From NCBI GenBank assembly GCA_035358715.1, contig DAOPPX010000006.1:11618-75617 (forward strand): a stretch of DNA of 64,000 nt, read 5' to 3'. This stretch comes from UBA8199 sp035358715. Its GTDB lineage: Bacteria; Verrucomicrobiota; Verrucomicrobiia; Limisphaerales; UBA8199. The translations under genes were made by a program, and so were the position numbers. Each line of letters starts with the position of its first letter. Position 1 is the first letter of the stretch. Below, piece by piece: positions 8,629 to 16,912 of this stretch. Below the pieces are notes generated by a model that had not been told where the DNA came from, searched no databases, and saw only the letters and a list, made by a program, of their open reading frames with translations.

Positions 8629-9555
8629 ATGTTTGTACGCCTTTGCCGCTTTGCGATTCCCCTGCTGGCCTTGCTGTTGGGCGCCCCCGGCGCGGAAGCC
8701 GAGACCTTCCGGGTCGTCACCTACAACGTGGAAAACTACCTCGACGAAGCGACGGACACCCGCTTCGTCAAGGCCGCCGACGCCAGGGCCAAAGTCCGCG
8801 AGAGCATCCGCGTCCTCAAGCCCGATGTTCTCGCCCTGGAAGAAATGGGAAGCACCAACGCGCTGTTGGAACTGCGCGACTCCCTCAAGGCCGAAGGGCT
8901 CGATCTGCCTTATTGGGAACATGTCGCCGGGTTCGACACCAACATCTTCGTGGCCGTCCTGAGCCGGTTTCCGTTCGCCGCCCGCCGCCCGCACACGAAA
9001 GACAGCTTCCTGCTGAACGGGCGCCGCTACCGCGTCGGCCGCGGCTTCGCCGAAGTGGATATACAGGTCAACCCGAATTACTCCTTCACCCTCATCGCCG
9101 CGCACCTCAAGTCCAAGCGCACCGTCGCCGACGCCGACGAAGCGGAGCTGCGCCTGGAAGAAGCCAAGCTGCTGCGCGAGAAGATAGACGCCCGCTTCGC
9201 CGCTGATCCCGGCGCCAACCTCGTGGTTCTGGGGGATTTCAACGACACGAAGGATTCCCCTTCCACCAGGGCGGTGATCGGCCGGGGCAGGCATAAGCTG
9301 GTGGACACGCGCCCCGCCGAGCGCAACGGCGACAACACGCCCAGTTCAAACCCGGCGTGGGACCCGCGCAACGTCACCTGGACGCATTACTACGGCAAGG
9401 AAGACAGCTATAGCCGTATTGATTTCCTCCTCATCAGCCCCGGCCTCGCCCGCGAATGGGTCGCCAAAGAGACCTACATCCTCACCCTGCCCAACTGGGG
9501 CGTCGGCTCCGATCACAGGCCCATCATGGCCACCTTCGAGGCGGCCGACAGGTAG
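8629..9555 (+). CDS. Exported endonuclease/exonuclease/phosphatase-family protein
   Basis: A 308-residue protein. Signal peptide residues 1-24 (RLCRFAIPLLALLLGAPGAEA), followed by a complete EEP fold: TYNVENYLDE (Asn/metal), LEEMGS (catalytic metal Glu), AHLKSK, GDFNDTKDS and GSDHRPIMATF (catalytic His/Asp). Such enzymes cleave phosphodiesters in nucleic acids, sphingomyelin or inositides; the substrate here cannot be read from sequence. ATG 8629 is chosen because it begins the signal peptide; the frame is also open far upstream, antisense to folE2, which is coincidental. Confidence 0.87.
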   Translation: MFVRLCRFAIPLLALLLGAPGAEAETFRVVTYNVENYLDEATDTRFVKAADARAKVRESIRVLKPDVLALEEMGSTNALLELRDSLKAEGLDLPYWEHVAGFDTNIFVAVLSRFPFAARRPHTKDSFLLNGRRYRVGRGFAEVDIQVNPNYSFTLIAAHLKSKRTVADADEAELRLEEAKLLREKIDARFAADPGANLVVLGDFNDTKDSPSTRAVIGRGRHKLVDTRPAERNGDNTPSSNPAWDPRNVTWTHYYGKEDSYSRIDFLLISPGLAREWVAKETYILTLPNWGVGSDHRPIMATFEAADR

Positions 9556-9810
9556 TGCGCGGGCCTCGGGGCGCCGCCTGCCAGTTGAGCCAGGCGGGGG
9601 CCACGTGGCGGCTCTCCTCTGGCGCTGCGGAGCCGCCCATGCAACAAACCCGTCCAGGAACGAACTTCGCGGCGGAGCCCGCTGTGCGTCGCCCCCAACC
9701 CTGGGGCCGCTCCGCAAGGCGACTGGCTGGGTGCTTGCATCCCGCAAGCCTTACCTGCTAGAGTGCCCGCTGCCGATGAGGCCGACCGGCAACAACTCAG
9801 ATGAACATAC

Positions 9811-11151
9811 ATGAATAATTATATTGCAGAGGTCCTGGATGTGGTCGCGCGCCGCAACGCCGGCGAGCCGGAATTTCTTCAAGCGGTGCGGGAGGTGTTG
9901 GAGTCACTCGGGCCGGTGGTGGAACGGCATCCCAAGTATCGCGAAGCGCAGATCCTGGAGCGGATTGTCGAGCCGGAGCGACAGATCATCTTCCGCGTTC
10001 CCTGGCAGGATGACGCCGGCCGCATGCAGGTCAACCGCGGGTTCCGGGTGCAATACAACAGCGCCCTGGGACCGTACAAGGGCGGGCTGCGCTTTCACCC
10101 CAGCGTCAACCTCGGCATCCTCAAGTTCCTTGGCTTCGAGCAGATTTTCAAGAACTCGCTCACCACGCTGCCCATGGGCGGCGCCAAGGGCGGCTCCGAC
10201 TTCAACCCCAAGGGCAAGTCGGCCAACGAGGTGATGCGCTTTTGCCAGAGCTTCATGAACGAACTGTTTCGGCATATCGGGCCGGACACGGACGTTCCCG
10301 CCGGCGACATCGGCGTGGGCGGGCGCGAGATTGGCTGCCTGTTTGGCCAGTACAAGCGGCTCAAGTGCCAGTTCACCGGCGTGCTCACAGGCAAGGGCCT
10401 GAACTGGGGGGGGTCGCTGGTCCGCCCGGAGGCCACCGGCTACGGCGCGGTCTATTTCGCCGAGGAAATGCTCAAGACCCGAAAGGAATCGCTCGCGGGC
10501 AAGGTCTGCACTGTTTCCGGCTCGGGCAACGTCGCGCAGTACACAGTCGAGAAGCTCCTCCAATGCGGCGCCAAGCCGGTCACGCTGTCCGACTCGGACG
10601 GCTCCATTCACGACCCGGCGGGGATCAACACGGAGAAGCTGGCCTGGGTGCTGGACCTCAAGAACGTCCGCCGCGGCCGCATCAAGGAATACGCGCAGAA
10701 GTTCGGCGCCAGGTTCATGCCCGGGGAGCGGCCCTGGGCGGTCCCCTGCGACTGCGCCTTCCCGAGCGCGACCGAGAATGAGATCACCGGCGAGGACGCC
10801 AAGACCCTGCTCAAGAACGGCTGCAAGCTCGTGTCCGAGGGCGCGAATATGCCCTCCGCGCCCGACGCCATTGACGTTTATCTGCAGGCCGGCATTCTTT
10901 ACGGCCCGGGCAAGGCCGCCAACGCGGGCGGCGTCGCCACCTCCGGCCTGGAGATGACGCAGAACTCCATGCGGCTGGGCTGGAACCGCGAGGAAGTGGA
11001 CCAGCGCCTGCATCGCATCATGGTGGACATCCATAACAACTGCCGCACGACGGCCGAGGATTACGGCGTGCCCGGCAACTACGTCATGGGCGCCAACATC
11101 GCCGGCTTCGTCAAGGTCGCCGACGCGATGCTGGACCAGGGATTGGTTTAG
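9811..11151 (+). CDS. gdhA: NADP-type glutamate dehydrogenase
   Basis: A 446-residue homohexameric enzyme for 2-oxoglutarate + NH4+ + NAD(P)H to glutamate. Full-length for the bacterial 50-kDa class. Motifs: QYNSALGPYKGGLRFHP (substrate-binding Lys), LPMGGAKGGSDFNPKG (catalytic Lys), PAGDIGVGGREIG, and the Rossmann SGSGNVAQYT. The 255 bp before it contain no gene; a GCTTGC-5-GCAAGC inverted repeat lies at 9733-9749 about 60 bp upstream of the ATG, a possible regulatory site. Cofactor preference is inferred from overall similarity to bacterial NADP enzymes. Confidence 0.95.
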   Translation: MNNYIAEVLDVVARRNAGEPEFLQAVREVLESLGPVVERHPKYREAQILERIVEPERQIIFRVPWQDDAGRMQVNRGFRVQYNSALGPYKGGLRFHPSVNLGILKFLGFEQIFKNSLTTLPMGGAKGGSDFNPKGKSANEVMRFCQSFMNELFRHIGPDTDVPAGDIGVGGREIGCLFGQYKRLKCQFTGVLTGKGLNWGGSLVRPEATGYGAVYFAEEMLKTRKESLAGKVCTVSGSGNVAQYTVEKLLQCGAKPVTLSDSDGSIHDPAGINTEKLAWVLDLKNVRRGRIKEYAQKFGARFMPGERPWAVPCDCAFPSATENEITGEDAKTLLKNGCKLVSEGANMPSAPDAIDVYLQAGILYGPGKAANAGGVATSGLEMTQNSMRLGWNREEVDQRLHRIMVDIHNNCRTTAEDYGVPGNYVMGANIAGFVKVADAMLDQGLV

Positions 11152-11157
11152 CGCCGC

Positions 11158-11182
11158 GCCGGCCTCCGCCCGGAAGGCCGGC
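11158..11182 (+). terminator. GC-rich hairpin after gdhA (weak terminator candidate)
   Basis: GCCGGCCT pairs with AGGCCGGC around a 9-nt loop between the gdhA stop and the next ATG. There is no T-run, so it may be an attenuator or mRNA-stability stem rather than a terminator. Confidence 0.3.
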
Positions 11183-11190
11183 CGCCGACT

Positions 11191-13749
11191 ATGCACCATC
11201 AACCGCCAGCCACGACCGGCCTGCCGGGGCTGGACGCGGTGCTGAGCGGCATCGAGCCGGGCGACAACATCGTCTGGGAGGTGGACGCGATCGGCGATTA
11301 CCAGGAATTCGTGTCGCCGTACGCGGCGGCGGCGCAGGCGGCGGGCCGCCGGCTGGTCTATTTCCGGTTTGCCGATCACCCCCCGCTGCTGGCGCCGGGA
11401 GCCGGCGTCGAGCAGCACGACCTGGACCCCGCGCGCGGCTTCGAGGCGTTTGTGCGCGGCGTCCATGCCGCGATCGAAGCCGCCGGGCGGGGCACGCTGT
11501 ATGTGTTCGACTGCCTGTCGCACCTGGCCGAGAAGTGGGGCTCGGACCAGAGCCTGGGCAACTTCTTTCAGCTCACCTGCCCGCGGCTGGCGGTCCTGGA
11601 GACGGTGACCTACTTTGGCATCTACCGCGACCGGCACTCGGCCTACGCGGTCGAGCCGATCCGCGGCACGACGCAGTTCATGCTTGATGTGTTCCGCCTG
11701 GAGGGGCGCCTTTACATCCGGCCGGTCAAGGTCCAATACCGGTCGCTCAACGTCATGAACACGCTGCACGTGCGCAGCGCCGACCAGTTCCGGCCGGTCA
11801 AGGAGAGCGCCGTGCTGGCGCCCATCCTCTCGCACACACAATGGCCGCGCCTCCAGGGCGACCAGCGGGTGGGCCATTGGCGGCAGCTTTTCCGCGAGGC
11901 GGAAATGGTGGCCGAGGACTGCCGCGCGAGCCGCTGCGCCCCGGAGCGGCTGGCGGACACGCTGCGGCGGGTGCGCTGGGCGCTGCGCGTGCATCGCTCC
12001 GGCATCGCCGGGCTGGTGGAGCGCTTCCTGAAGCTGGAGGACTTCCTGGCGCTCCGCGACCGCATGATTGGCATCGGCTCGGTGGGCGGCAAAACCCTCG
12101 GGATGCTCGTGGCCCGCGCGATTATCCGCGAGCGCGATCCGGACCTGGCCAGCCGGCTGGAGGCGCACGACTCGTTCTTTGTGGGGGCCGAGGTGTTTAT
12201 TACCTACCTGGTGCAGAACGACGTGTGGTGGCTGCGCGAGCAGCAGAAGAAGCCCGAGTCTTTCCTCAAGGGGCTGGAGGAAGGCCGCCGGCGCATCCTG
12301 GACGGACAGTTCCCGGTGGGCATCCTTGAGCAGTTTCAGGGCATGTTGGATTACTTTGGCGAATCGCCCTACATCGTGCGCTCCAGCTCCATTCTTGAAG
12401 ATGCCCGCGGCAACGCGTTCTCCGGCAAGTACGAGAGCGTGTTCGTCGCCAACCGGGGCTCGCGGGAACAGCGCCGGCAGGGGTTGCTGGATGCCGTGCG
12501 CCGCGTTTACGCGAGCGTGCTCGATGAAGAGGCGCTGCTCTACCGCCAGCGCCGGGGGCTTATGGAGAGCGAAGAGCGCATGGCCCTGCTGATCATGCGC
12601 GTGAGCGGCGCGCCCAACGGCCGCTACTACTACCCCCAAGCCGCCGGCGTCGGCCTCTCCTTCAACCCGTTTGCCTGGCACAAGGATATTGATCCGCAGG
12701 CCGGCGTCTTGCGGCTGGTGTTCGGCCTGGGCACCCGGGCGGTGGACCGCAGCGACGACGATTACACGCGGCTGGTGGCGCTCAACGCGCCCGCGCGCCG
12801 GCCGGAGGCCGACTTTGACGACGTGCGCGAGCACTCGCAGCGCCGCATGGATTGCCTGGACTTGCAGGCGGACAAGTTTGTGTCGCTACCGTTCGAGGAT
12901 GTGATCGAAGAGGGGGCGGATTTCCCTCTGGACCTTTACCTGACCCGCGCCGCGCGAGATTACCCGCTCATCACGTTCGACCGCCTGCTCCGGGAAACGC
13001 CCGTGGCGCGCGACCTGCGCCGGATGCTGGAGATTCTGGAGTCGGTCTATGAGCACCCGGTGGACATCGAGTTCACGCTGAACTTCCTCGGCGACGGCTC
13101 GTATCGGATTCACCTGCTGCAATGCCGCACGTTTCAGATCCGGCGCCAAGCCAGCGCCAGGGCGCCCCACGTGCAGGCGGCGCATGCCCCCCTGCTGGCC
13201 GCGCATGGCGCGGTCATCGGCGTGTCCCGCGAGCAGCCTCTCAGCCGGATTGTCTATATTGTCACCGACAAATACGCGGCCCTGCCCGAGCGGGACCGCT
13301 ATGCGGTCGCCCGCCTCATCGGCCGGCTCACCCGGCTGCATCCGGCCGGGGACCGCGGTTTGATGCTGATCGGGCCCGGCCGCTGGGGCACGCACAGCCC
13401 GTCGCTGGGCATCCCGGTCTCGTTCACCGAAATCAGCCGCGCCTCCGTCGTGTGCGAGGTCGTGGCGATGCACGAAAGCCTCATCCCGGACGTGTCGCTC
13501 GGCACGCACTTCTTCAACGACGTGGTCGAGCACGACATGCTTTACGTGGCCTACTTCCCAAAGAAGGCTGGCAACAGCATTGACGACGTATGGTTTCGCT
13601 CGGCGCCCAACCGGCTGCCGGAGCTCGACAGCGGCGCGACCCGCCTGGCCGAGGTGGTCAGGGTGATTGACTGCGGCGACGCCGCCCAACGTGTCTGGCT
13701 CTGGGCCGACACAACCGAGCAGGAAGCGCTGGTGTTCATCAGGCCCTGA
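11191..13749 (+). CDS. PEP/pyruvate-binding (PPDK N-type) protein with degenerate KaiC/RecA-like N-domain
   Basis: An 852-residue protein. Residues about 8-200 begin TTGLPGLDAVLSGIEPGD, the typical opening of KaiC-like RecA domains, but the P-loop GxxGxGKT is replaced by VDAIGDYQEF, so nucleotide binding there is doubtful. Residues about 285-660 resemble the ATP-grasp domain of pyruvate phosphate dikinase/PEP synthase (IGSVGGKTLGM; YIVRSSSILEDARGNAFSGKYES). The phosphohistidine swivel and PEP-binding barrel of true PPDK/PpsA are absent. The C terminus (about 680-852, with GPGRWGTHSPSLGIPVSFTEI) is a conserved region of unknown role. Follows gdhA by 39 bp and may be cotranscribed. A signalling or phosphotransfer role is conjecture. 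Confidence 0.75.
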   Translation: MHHQPPATTGLPGLDAVLSGIEPGDNIVWEVDAIGDYQEFVSPYAAAAQAAGRRLVYFRFADHPPLLAPGAGVEQHDLDPARGFEAFVRGVHAAIEAAGRGTLYVFDCLSHLAEKWGSDQSLGNFFQLTCPRLAVLETVTYFGIYRDRHSAYAVEPIRGTTQFMLDVFRLEGRLYIRPVKVQYRSLNVMNTLHVRSADQFRPVKESAVLAPILSHTQWPRLQGDQRVGHWRQLFREAEMVAEDCRASRCAPERLADTLRRVRWALRVHRSGIAGLVERFLKLEDFLALRDRMIGIGSVGGKTLGMLVARAIIRERDPDLASRLEAHDSFFVGAEVFITYLVQNDVWWLREQQKKPESFLKGLEEGRRRILDGQFPVGILEQFQGMLDYFGESPYIVRSSSILEDARGNAFSGKYESVFVANRGSREQRRQGLLDAVRRVYASVLDEEALLYRQRRGLMESEERMALLIMRVSGAPNGRYYYPQAAGVGLSFNPFAWHKDIDPQAGVLRLVFGLGTRAVDRSDDDYTRLVALNAPARRPEADFDDVREHSQRRMDCLDLQADKFVSLPFEDVIEEGADFPLDLYLTRAARDYPLITFDRLLRETPVARDLRRMLEILESVYEHPVDIEFTLNFLGDGSYRIHLLQCRTFQIRRQASARAPHVQAAHAPLLAAHGAVIGVSREQPLSRIVYIVTDKYAALPERDRYAVARLIGRLTRLHPAGDRGLMLIGPGRWGTHSPSLGIPVSFTEISRASVVCEVVAMHESLIPDVSLGTHFFNDVVEHDMLYVAYFPKKAGNSIDDVWFRSAPNRLPELDSGATRLAEVVRVIDCGDAAQRVWLWADTTEQEALVFIRP

Positions 13750-14324
13750 CCACCTCACGTCGTTTCCAACGCCTCAGGATGTCTGTGCCTGCTCGCTGCC
13801 GAATTGGAAGGAAGGCGAGGTGAGGCCCTTTCGAGCGGGTGTCGAGCGTGTCGGTTGCCGCTAATCACACGGCGGCAGCAGCGCCGCGGCGGCCAGGGGC
13901 GCATCTCGGTTTTGGAGCGGTGTTTGCCAGGAAAACACCGCTCAAGAACTGAGATGCGCCCAAACGCAGCCCCGTTTTGGCCGCAATGCCGGCCGCCGCG
14001 TCGCGCGGGTGCCTGGGAGGCAGTTCTTGCAGGCTGTGGTGGGCGAAAAGGGAGAGTGCCCGCGCGGGCTTTGGCTGCGGCGAGCTTGACGTGACCTTCG
14101 GGCGAGTCGAATCTGCCTGCATGGAAATGTCCCGCCGCCACAGGGGTGCCGATTCTGGGCCAGGCGAGCTGGGATCTGTGCTGGCTGCTGGATCGCGGTT
14201 ACGGCATCTGTTCGGCGACGGAGCTGGTTGGCGGCCGTTGCCATCTGGGCCGGCGGTGGTGAGACTTTTTGTGTAAGGGAGCCGTGGCTCCGGCTACCAA
14301 TACCAGTGGAACGGAATATTTGAG
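13750..14324. other. Non-coding interval with one long hairpin
   Basis: No convincing gene: short frames on both strands lack start context and recognisable content. The only structure is the inverted repeat at 13897-13961. The last 60 bp should hold the promoter of the downstream sigma-factor gene; no clear hexamers could be assigned. Confidence 0.5.
13897..13961. repeat. 29-bp imperfect inverted repeat (REP/MITE-like hairpin)
   Basis: Arms 13897-13925 and 13933-13961 match at 26 of 29 positions around a 7-nt loop. The outer arm is GGGCGCATCTC and the inner arm is AGCGGTGTTT. There is no T-tract. Size and symmetry resemble palindromic dispersed repeats. Confidence 0.75.
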
Positions 14325-14849
14325 ATGCCGGACGAGAATTTAGAGGCTCTGTTCAAGAGCTGGCTGCAGGCGTATGGCGGCGCGGTGCTGAAGGTGGCGC
14401 GCGCCTACACGCTGACGGCGGAGGAGTGCGAGGACCTGGCGCAGGAAATCCTGCTTCAGCTCTGGCGCTCGCTGCCGCGGTTTGCGGGGCGGGCCGGCGC
14501 GTCTACGTGGGTTTATCGCGTGGCGCTCAACACCGCGCTGGGGTGGCATCGCAAGGAGGGCCGCCGCCGGGCGCGTCAGCAACCACTTGTCGAACCGGAG
14601 GAAGCGCCCTTGCCCGGGCCTGACAGCGCCGAGCAACTTCACCAGCGCGAGGTGGTTGAACGGCTGTATGCGGCGATCCGCCAGTTGCCGAAGGCCGAGG
14701 CGGCGCTGGTGCTGCTTTATCTAGAGGATCTGAGCTATCGCGAGATCGCGTCGGTGCTGGGCATTTCCGAAAACAACGTGGGGGTGAAGTTGACACGCGC
14801 GAGAAGAGCTTTGGGCGAACTTATGAAAGAGGTGGCGCATGAATTCTGA
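14325..14849 (+). CDS. ECF-type RNA polymerase sigma factor
   Basis: A 174-residue sigma-70-family protein. Region 2 is at about 10-75 (DLAQEILLQLWRSLPRF) and region 4 at about 110-165, with the helix-turn-helix YREIASVLGISENNVGVKL. It directs RNA polymerase to a specific promoter set. Its 3' end overlaps the next gene by 11 bp, and that gene begins with a membrane domain, the usual arrangement of an ECF sigma with its anti-sigma partner. The stimulus is unknown. Confidence 0.9.
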   Translation: MPDENLEALFKSWLQAYGGAVLKVARAYTLTAEECEDLAQEILLQLWRSLPRFAGRAGASTWVYRVALNTALGWHRKEGRRRARQQPLVEPEEAPLPGPDSAEQLHQREVVERLYAAIRQLPKAEAALVLLYLEDLSYREIASVLGISENNVGVKLTRARRALGELMKEVAHEF

Positions 14850-16689
14850 CGACTTGAAAGAGACGTGGCGGGCGCAGACGCCGCAATCCCGGCTGACGGT
14901 TGGCGCGGATCTGTTGCTCAAGGAAGTGCGGCGGAACCAGAAGTGGTTCGCCGCCCGGCTCTTCTGGCGGGATGCGCGCGAAGTCGGCGTGTGTCTGCTA
15001 ATGGTGCCTCTCTGGTTCTACCTGGGAGCCAGCCATGCGCTGCCCTGGACGTGGTATTTGGGGGTGCCGGCCCTCGTGTGGATTGCCGGCTTCATGTTGC
15101 TCGACCGGGCGCGCCATAAGCCGCGCGCGCCGGAGCCGGGCGAACCGCTCAGCCGAAGCGTGGAGCGTTCGCTCGCCCAGGTCGAGCATCAGATATGGCT
15201 GCTGCGCAATGTGTTTTGGTGGTACCTGTTACCGCCTGGCCTGGCGCTGCTGGCCTTCTTTGGCCAGGTTACCTGGGAGGCGCGGGACGGCGGGTGGTGG
15301 ATGGCTCTCGTTGCTGTGGGAGTGCTCGCAGTGGAAGCGCTCTTCTTCGCCGGCGTTTACTGGTTGAACCAGCACGCCATTCGTTCCGAGCTCGAGCCGC
15401 GGCGCCGGGAGTTGCAGGAATTGCTGGCGGAGCTCAAGGATACAACTGAGCCCGCCGTTGCCCCGCAGGGGCCGGATTCGGGCATCGCCAGTCCCCGCAA
15501 AGCAGGGTGGAAGGGCTTGTTGACCATCCTGGGGCTTTTCGTCGTTACCGCGGTTGTTTCAGTCTGGGCGCATCGCGCGGCGCGCCCGTCTTTCAATGCC
15601 GACTGCCTCCCGGCCGCCGGCGACCAGGCGGTGACCAACCTGCTGGCGCCAATCCGGCAAAAGCACGAGGTGCCGGCAATTGCCGCCGCGCTCGTCACGA
15701 GCAAGGGTCTCGTTGCTGTCGGCGTGGCTGGCACGCGCAAACGCGGGATGGCGATTCCGGCAACCCTCGACGACCAGTGGCATCTCGGCTCGGACACCAA
15801 AGCCATGACGGCCACCCTGGTGGCCAGGCTTGTCGAGCAGGGGCGTCTCAAATGGGAGAGCACCGTGGCGGAGACATTCCCCGACCTGGCCGCGGATTTT
15901 CACCCCGAGGCGCGCACGATCAACGTTCTCCAGCTCTTGTCCCATCGGTCCGGCCTCAGGCCCAACCCAGACCTTGCCGCGTATGGTGGAGCTGACGGCG
16001 TCAGGGAGCGATTGCGATTGGTGAAGGAGACGCTGAGAAAGGCACCGTCGCACAAGCCGGGCACGCATTACGAATACTCCAATCTCGGATACAGCGTTGC
16101 GGGCGCGATCACCGAACGGGTGATGGGCAAGTCCTGGGAGCAGGCCATGCGGGATGAAGTGTTCGGTCCGCTGGGCATGACCAGCGCAGGCTTCGGCGGC
16201 ACGGGCACGCCAGGGCAGGTGGACCAGCCGTGGGGACACTACCAGAACGGGCGGCCGGCGGCTGGCAATGGGCCCGCCATGGACAACCCGCCGGTGCTGA
16301 GTCCGGCCGGGCGGGTTCATTGCACGATTCAGGACTGGGCCCGGTTTGTTGCCGACCAACTGCGGGGGGCGCGGGGCGAACCCGCACTGCTCCAGCCAGC
16401 CACGTATCAGAAGCTCCACACCCAACCGTTTGGGGGCGAATACGCCCTGGGCTGGCTGGTGGTGGAGCGTGCCTGGGCCGGCGGCAAGGCGTTGAACCAC
16501 GGCGGCGACAATACGATGAACTGCGCCAACGTGTGGGTAGCCCCGGCCCGCGATTTCGCCGTGCTGGTCTGCGTTAACCAGAGCGGTGACACGGCCTTTC
16601 AGGCCAGCGACGAGGCCGTGGGCGCGCTCATTACGCTTCACGCCGCGGGAACTGAATCTGCCGGTGCCGCGGAGCGGAAGGAAAAGTGA
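14839..16689 (+). CDS. Membrane-anchored serine beta-lactamase-fold protein with anti-sigma-like N-terminus
   Basis: A 616-residue protein. The cytoplasmic N-terminal 45 residues (LKETWRAQ...LLLKEVRRNQKWF) are followed by two helical hairpins (about 50-90 and 128-175), a charged linker, a further helix (about 225-245) and a C-terminal class C beta-lactamase/esterase/DD-peptidase fold at about 265-590. Catalytic motifs: S318-D-T-K321, Y413-S-N415 and H554-G-G-D in place of KTG. Overlap with the sigma gene suggests co-translation and an anti-sigma role for the N-terminal part, with the extracytoplasmic beta-lactamase fold as sensor or effector. Substrate unknown. Confidence 0.85.
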   Translation: MNSDDLKETWRAQTPQSRLTVGADLLLKEVRRNQKWFAARLFWRDAREVGVCLLMVPLWFYLGASHALPWTWYLGVPALVWIAGFMLLDRARHKPRAPEPGEPLSRSVERSLAQVEHQIWLLRNVFWWYLLPPGLALLAFFGQVTWEARDGGWWMALVAVGVLAVEALFFAGVYWLNQHAIRSELEPRRRELQELLAELKDTTEPAVAPQGPDSGIASPRKAGWKGLLTILGLFVVTAVVSVWAHRAARPSFNADCLPAAGDQAVTNLLAPIRQKHEVPAIAAALVTSKGLVAVGVAGTRKRGMAIPATLDDQWHLGSDTKAMTATLVARLVEQGRLKWESTVAETFPDLAADFHPEARTINVLQLLSHRSGLRPNPDLAAYGGADGVRERLRLVKETLRKAPSHKPGTHYEYSNLGYSVAGAITERVMGKSWEQAMRDEVFGPLGMTSAGFGGTGTPGQVDQPWGHYQNGRPAAGNGPAMDNPPVLSPAGRVHCTIQDWARFVADQLRGARGEPALLQPATYQKLHTQPFGGEYALGWLVVERAWAGGKALNHGGDNTMNCANVWVAPARDFAVLVCVNQSGDTAFQASDEAVGALITLHAAGTESAGAAERKEK

Positions 16690-16912
16690 CCAGGCGGCCT
16701 ATATCCCAGTTCACATGGACAACCGCCTGTCGCCGCCGTCGCCGATTGGGGCTTGAAATGAGACCGGCGGTCTGGTAGAATGGTATCATTCGCCGGGATG
16801 AAGTTGGGGTGCCGGTCATGAAAACTCTGAGAGAGGTCAGCCTACCGTTCGGTTCGACGGTCGCGCCGGAAGGGGAGAATCGCCTTGTCCCGCGCGCAAC
16901 AGAGCATCAACT

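Noticed and set aside
9904..12834. 976-codon open frame on the minus strand antisense to gdhA and the PPDK-type gene
   Set aside because: High-GC codon bias opens the antisense frame. The translation has no recognisable motifs and is His/Arg/Pro/Ala-rich, while the sense strand encodes clear families.
13804..14276. Overlapping 85-130-codon frames in the interval before the sigma factor
   Set aside because: They are present in several frames on both strands, run through the hairpin repeat and show no domain or start signal.
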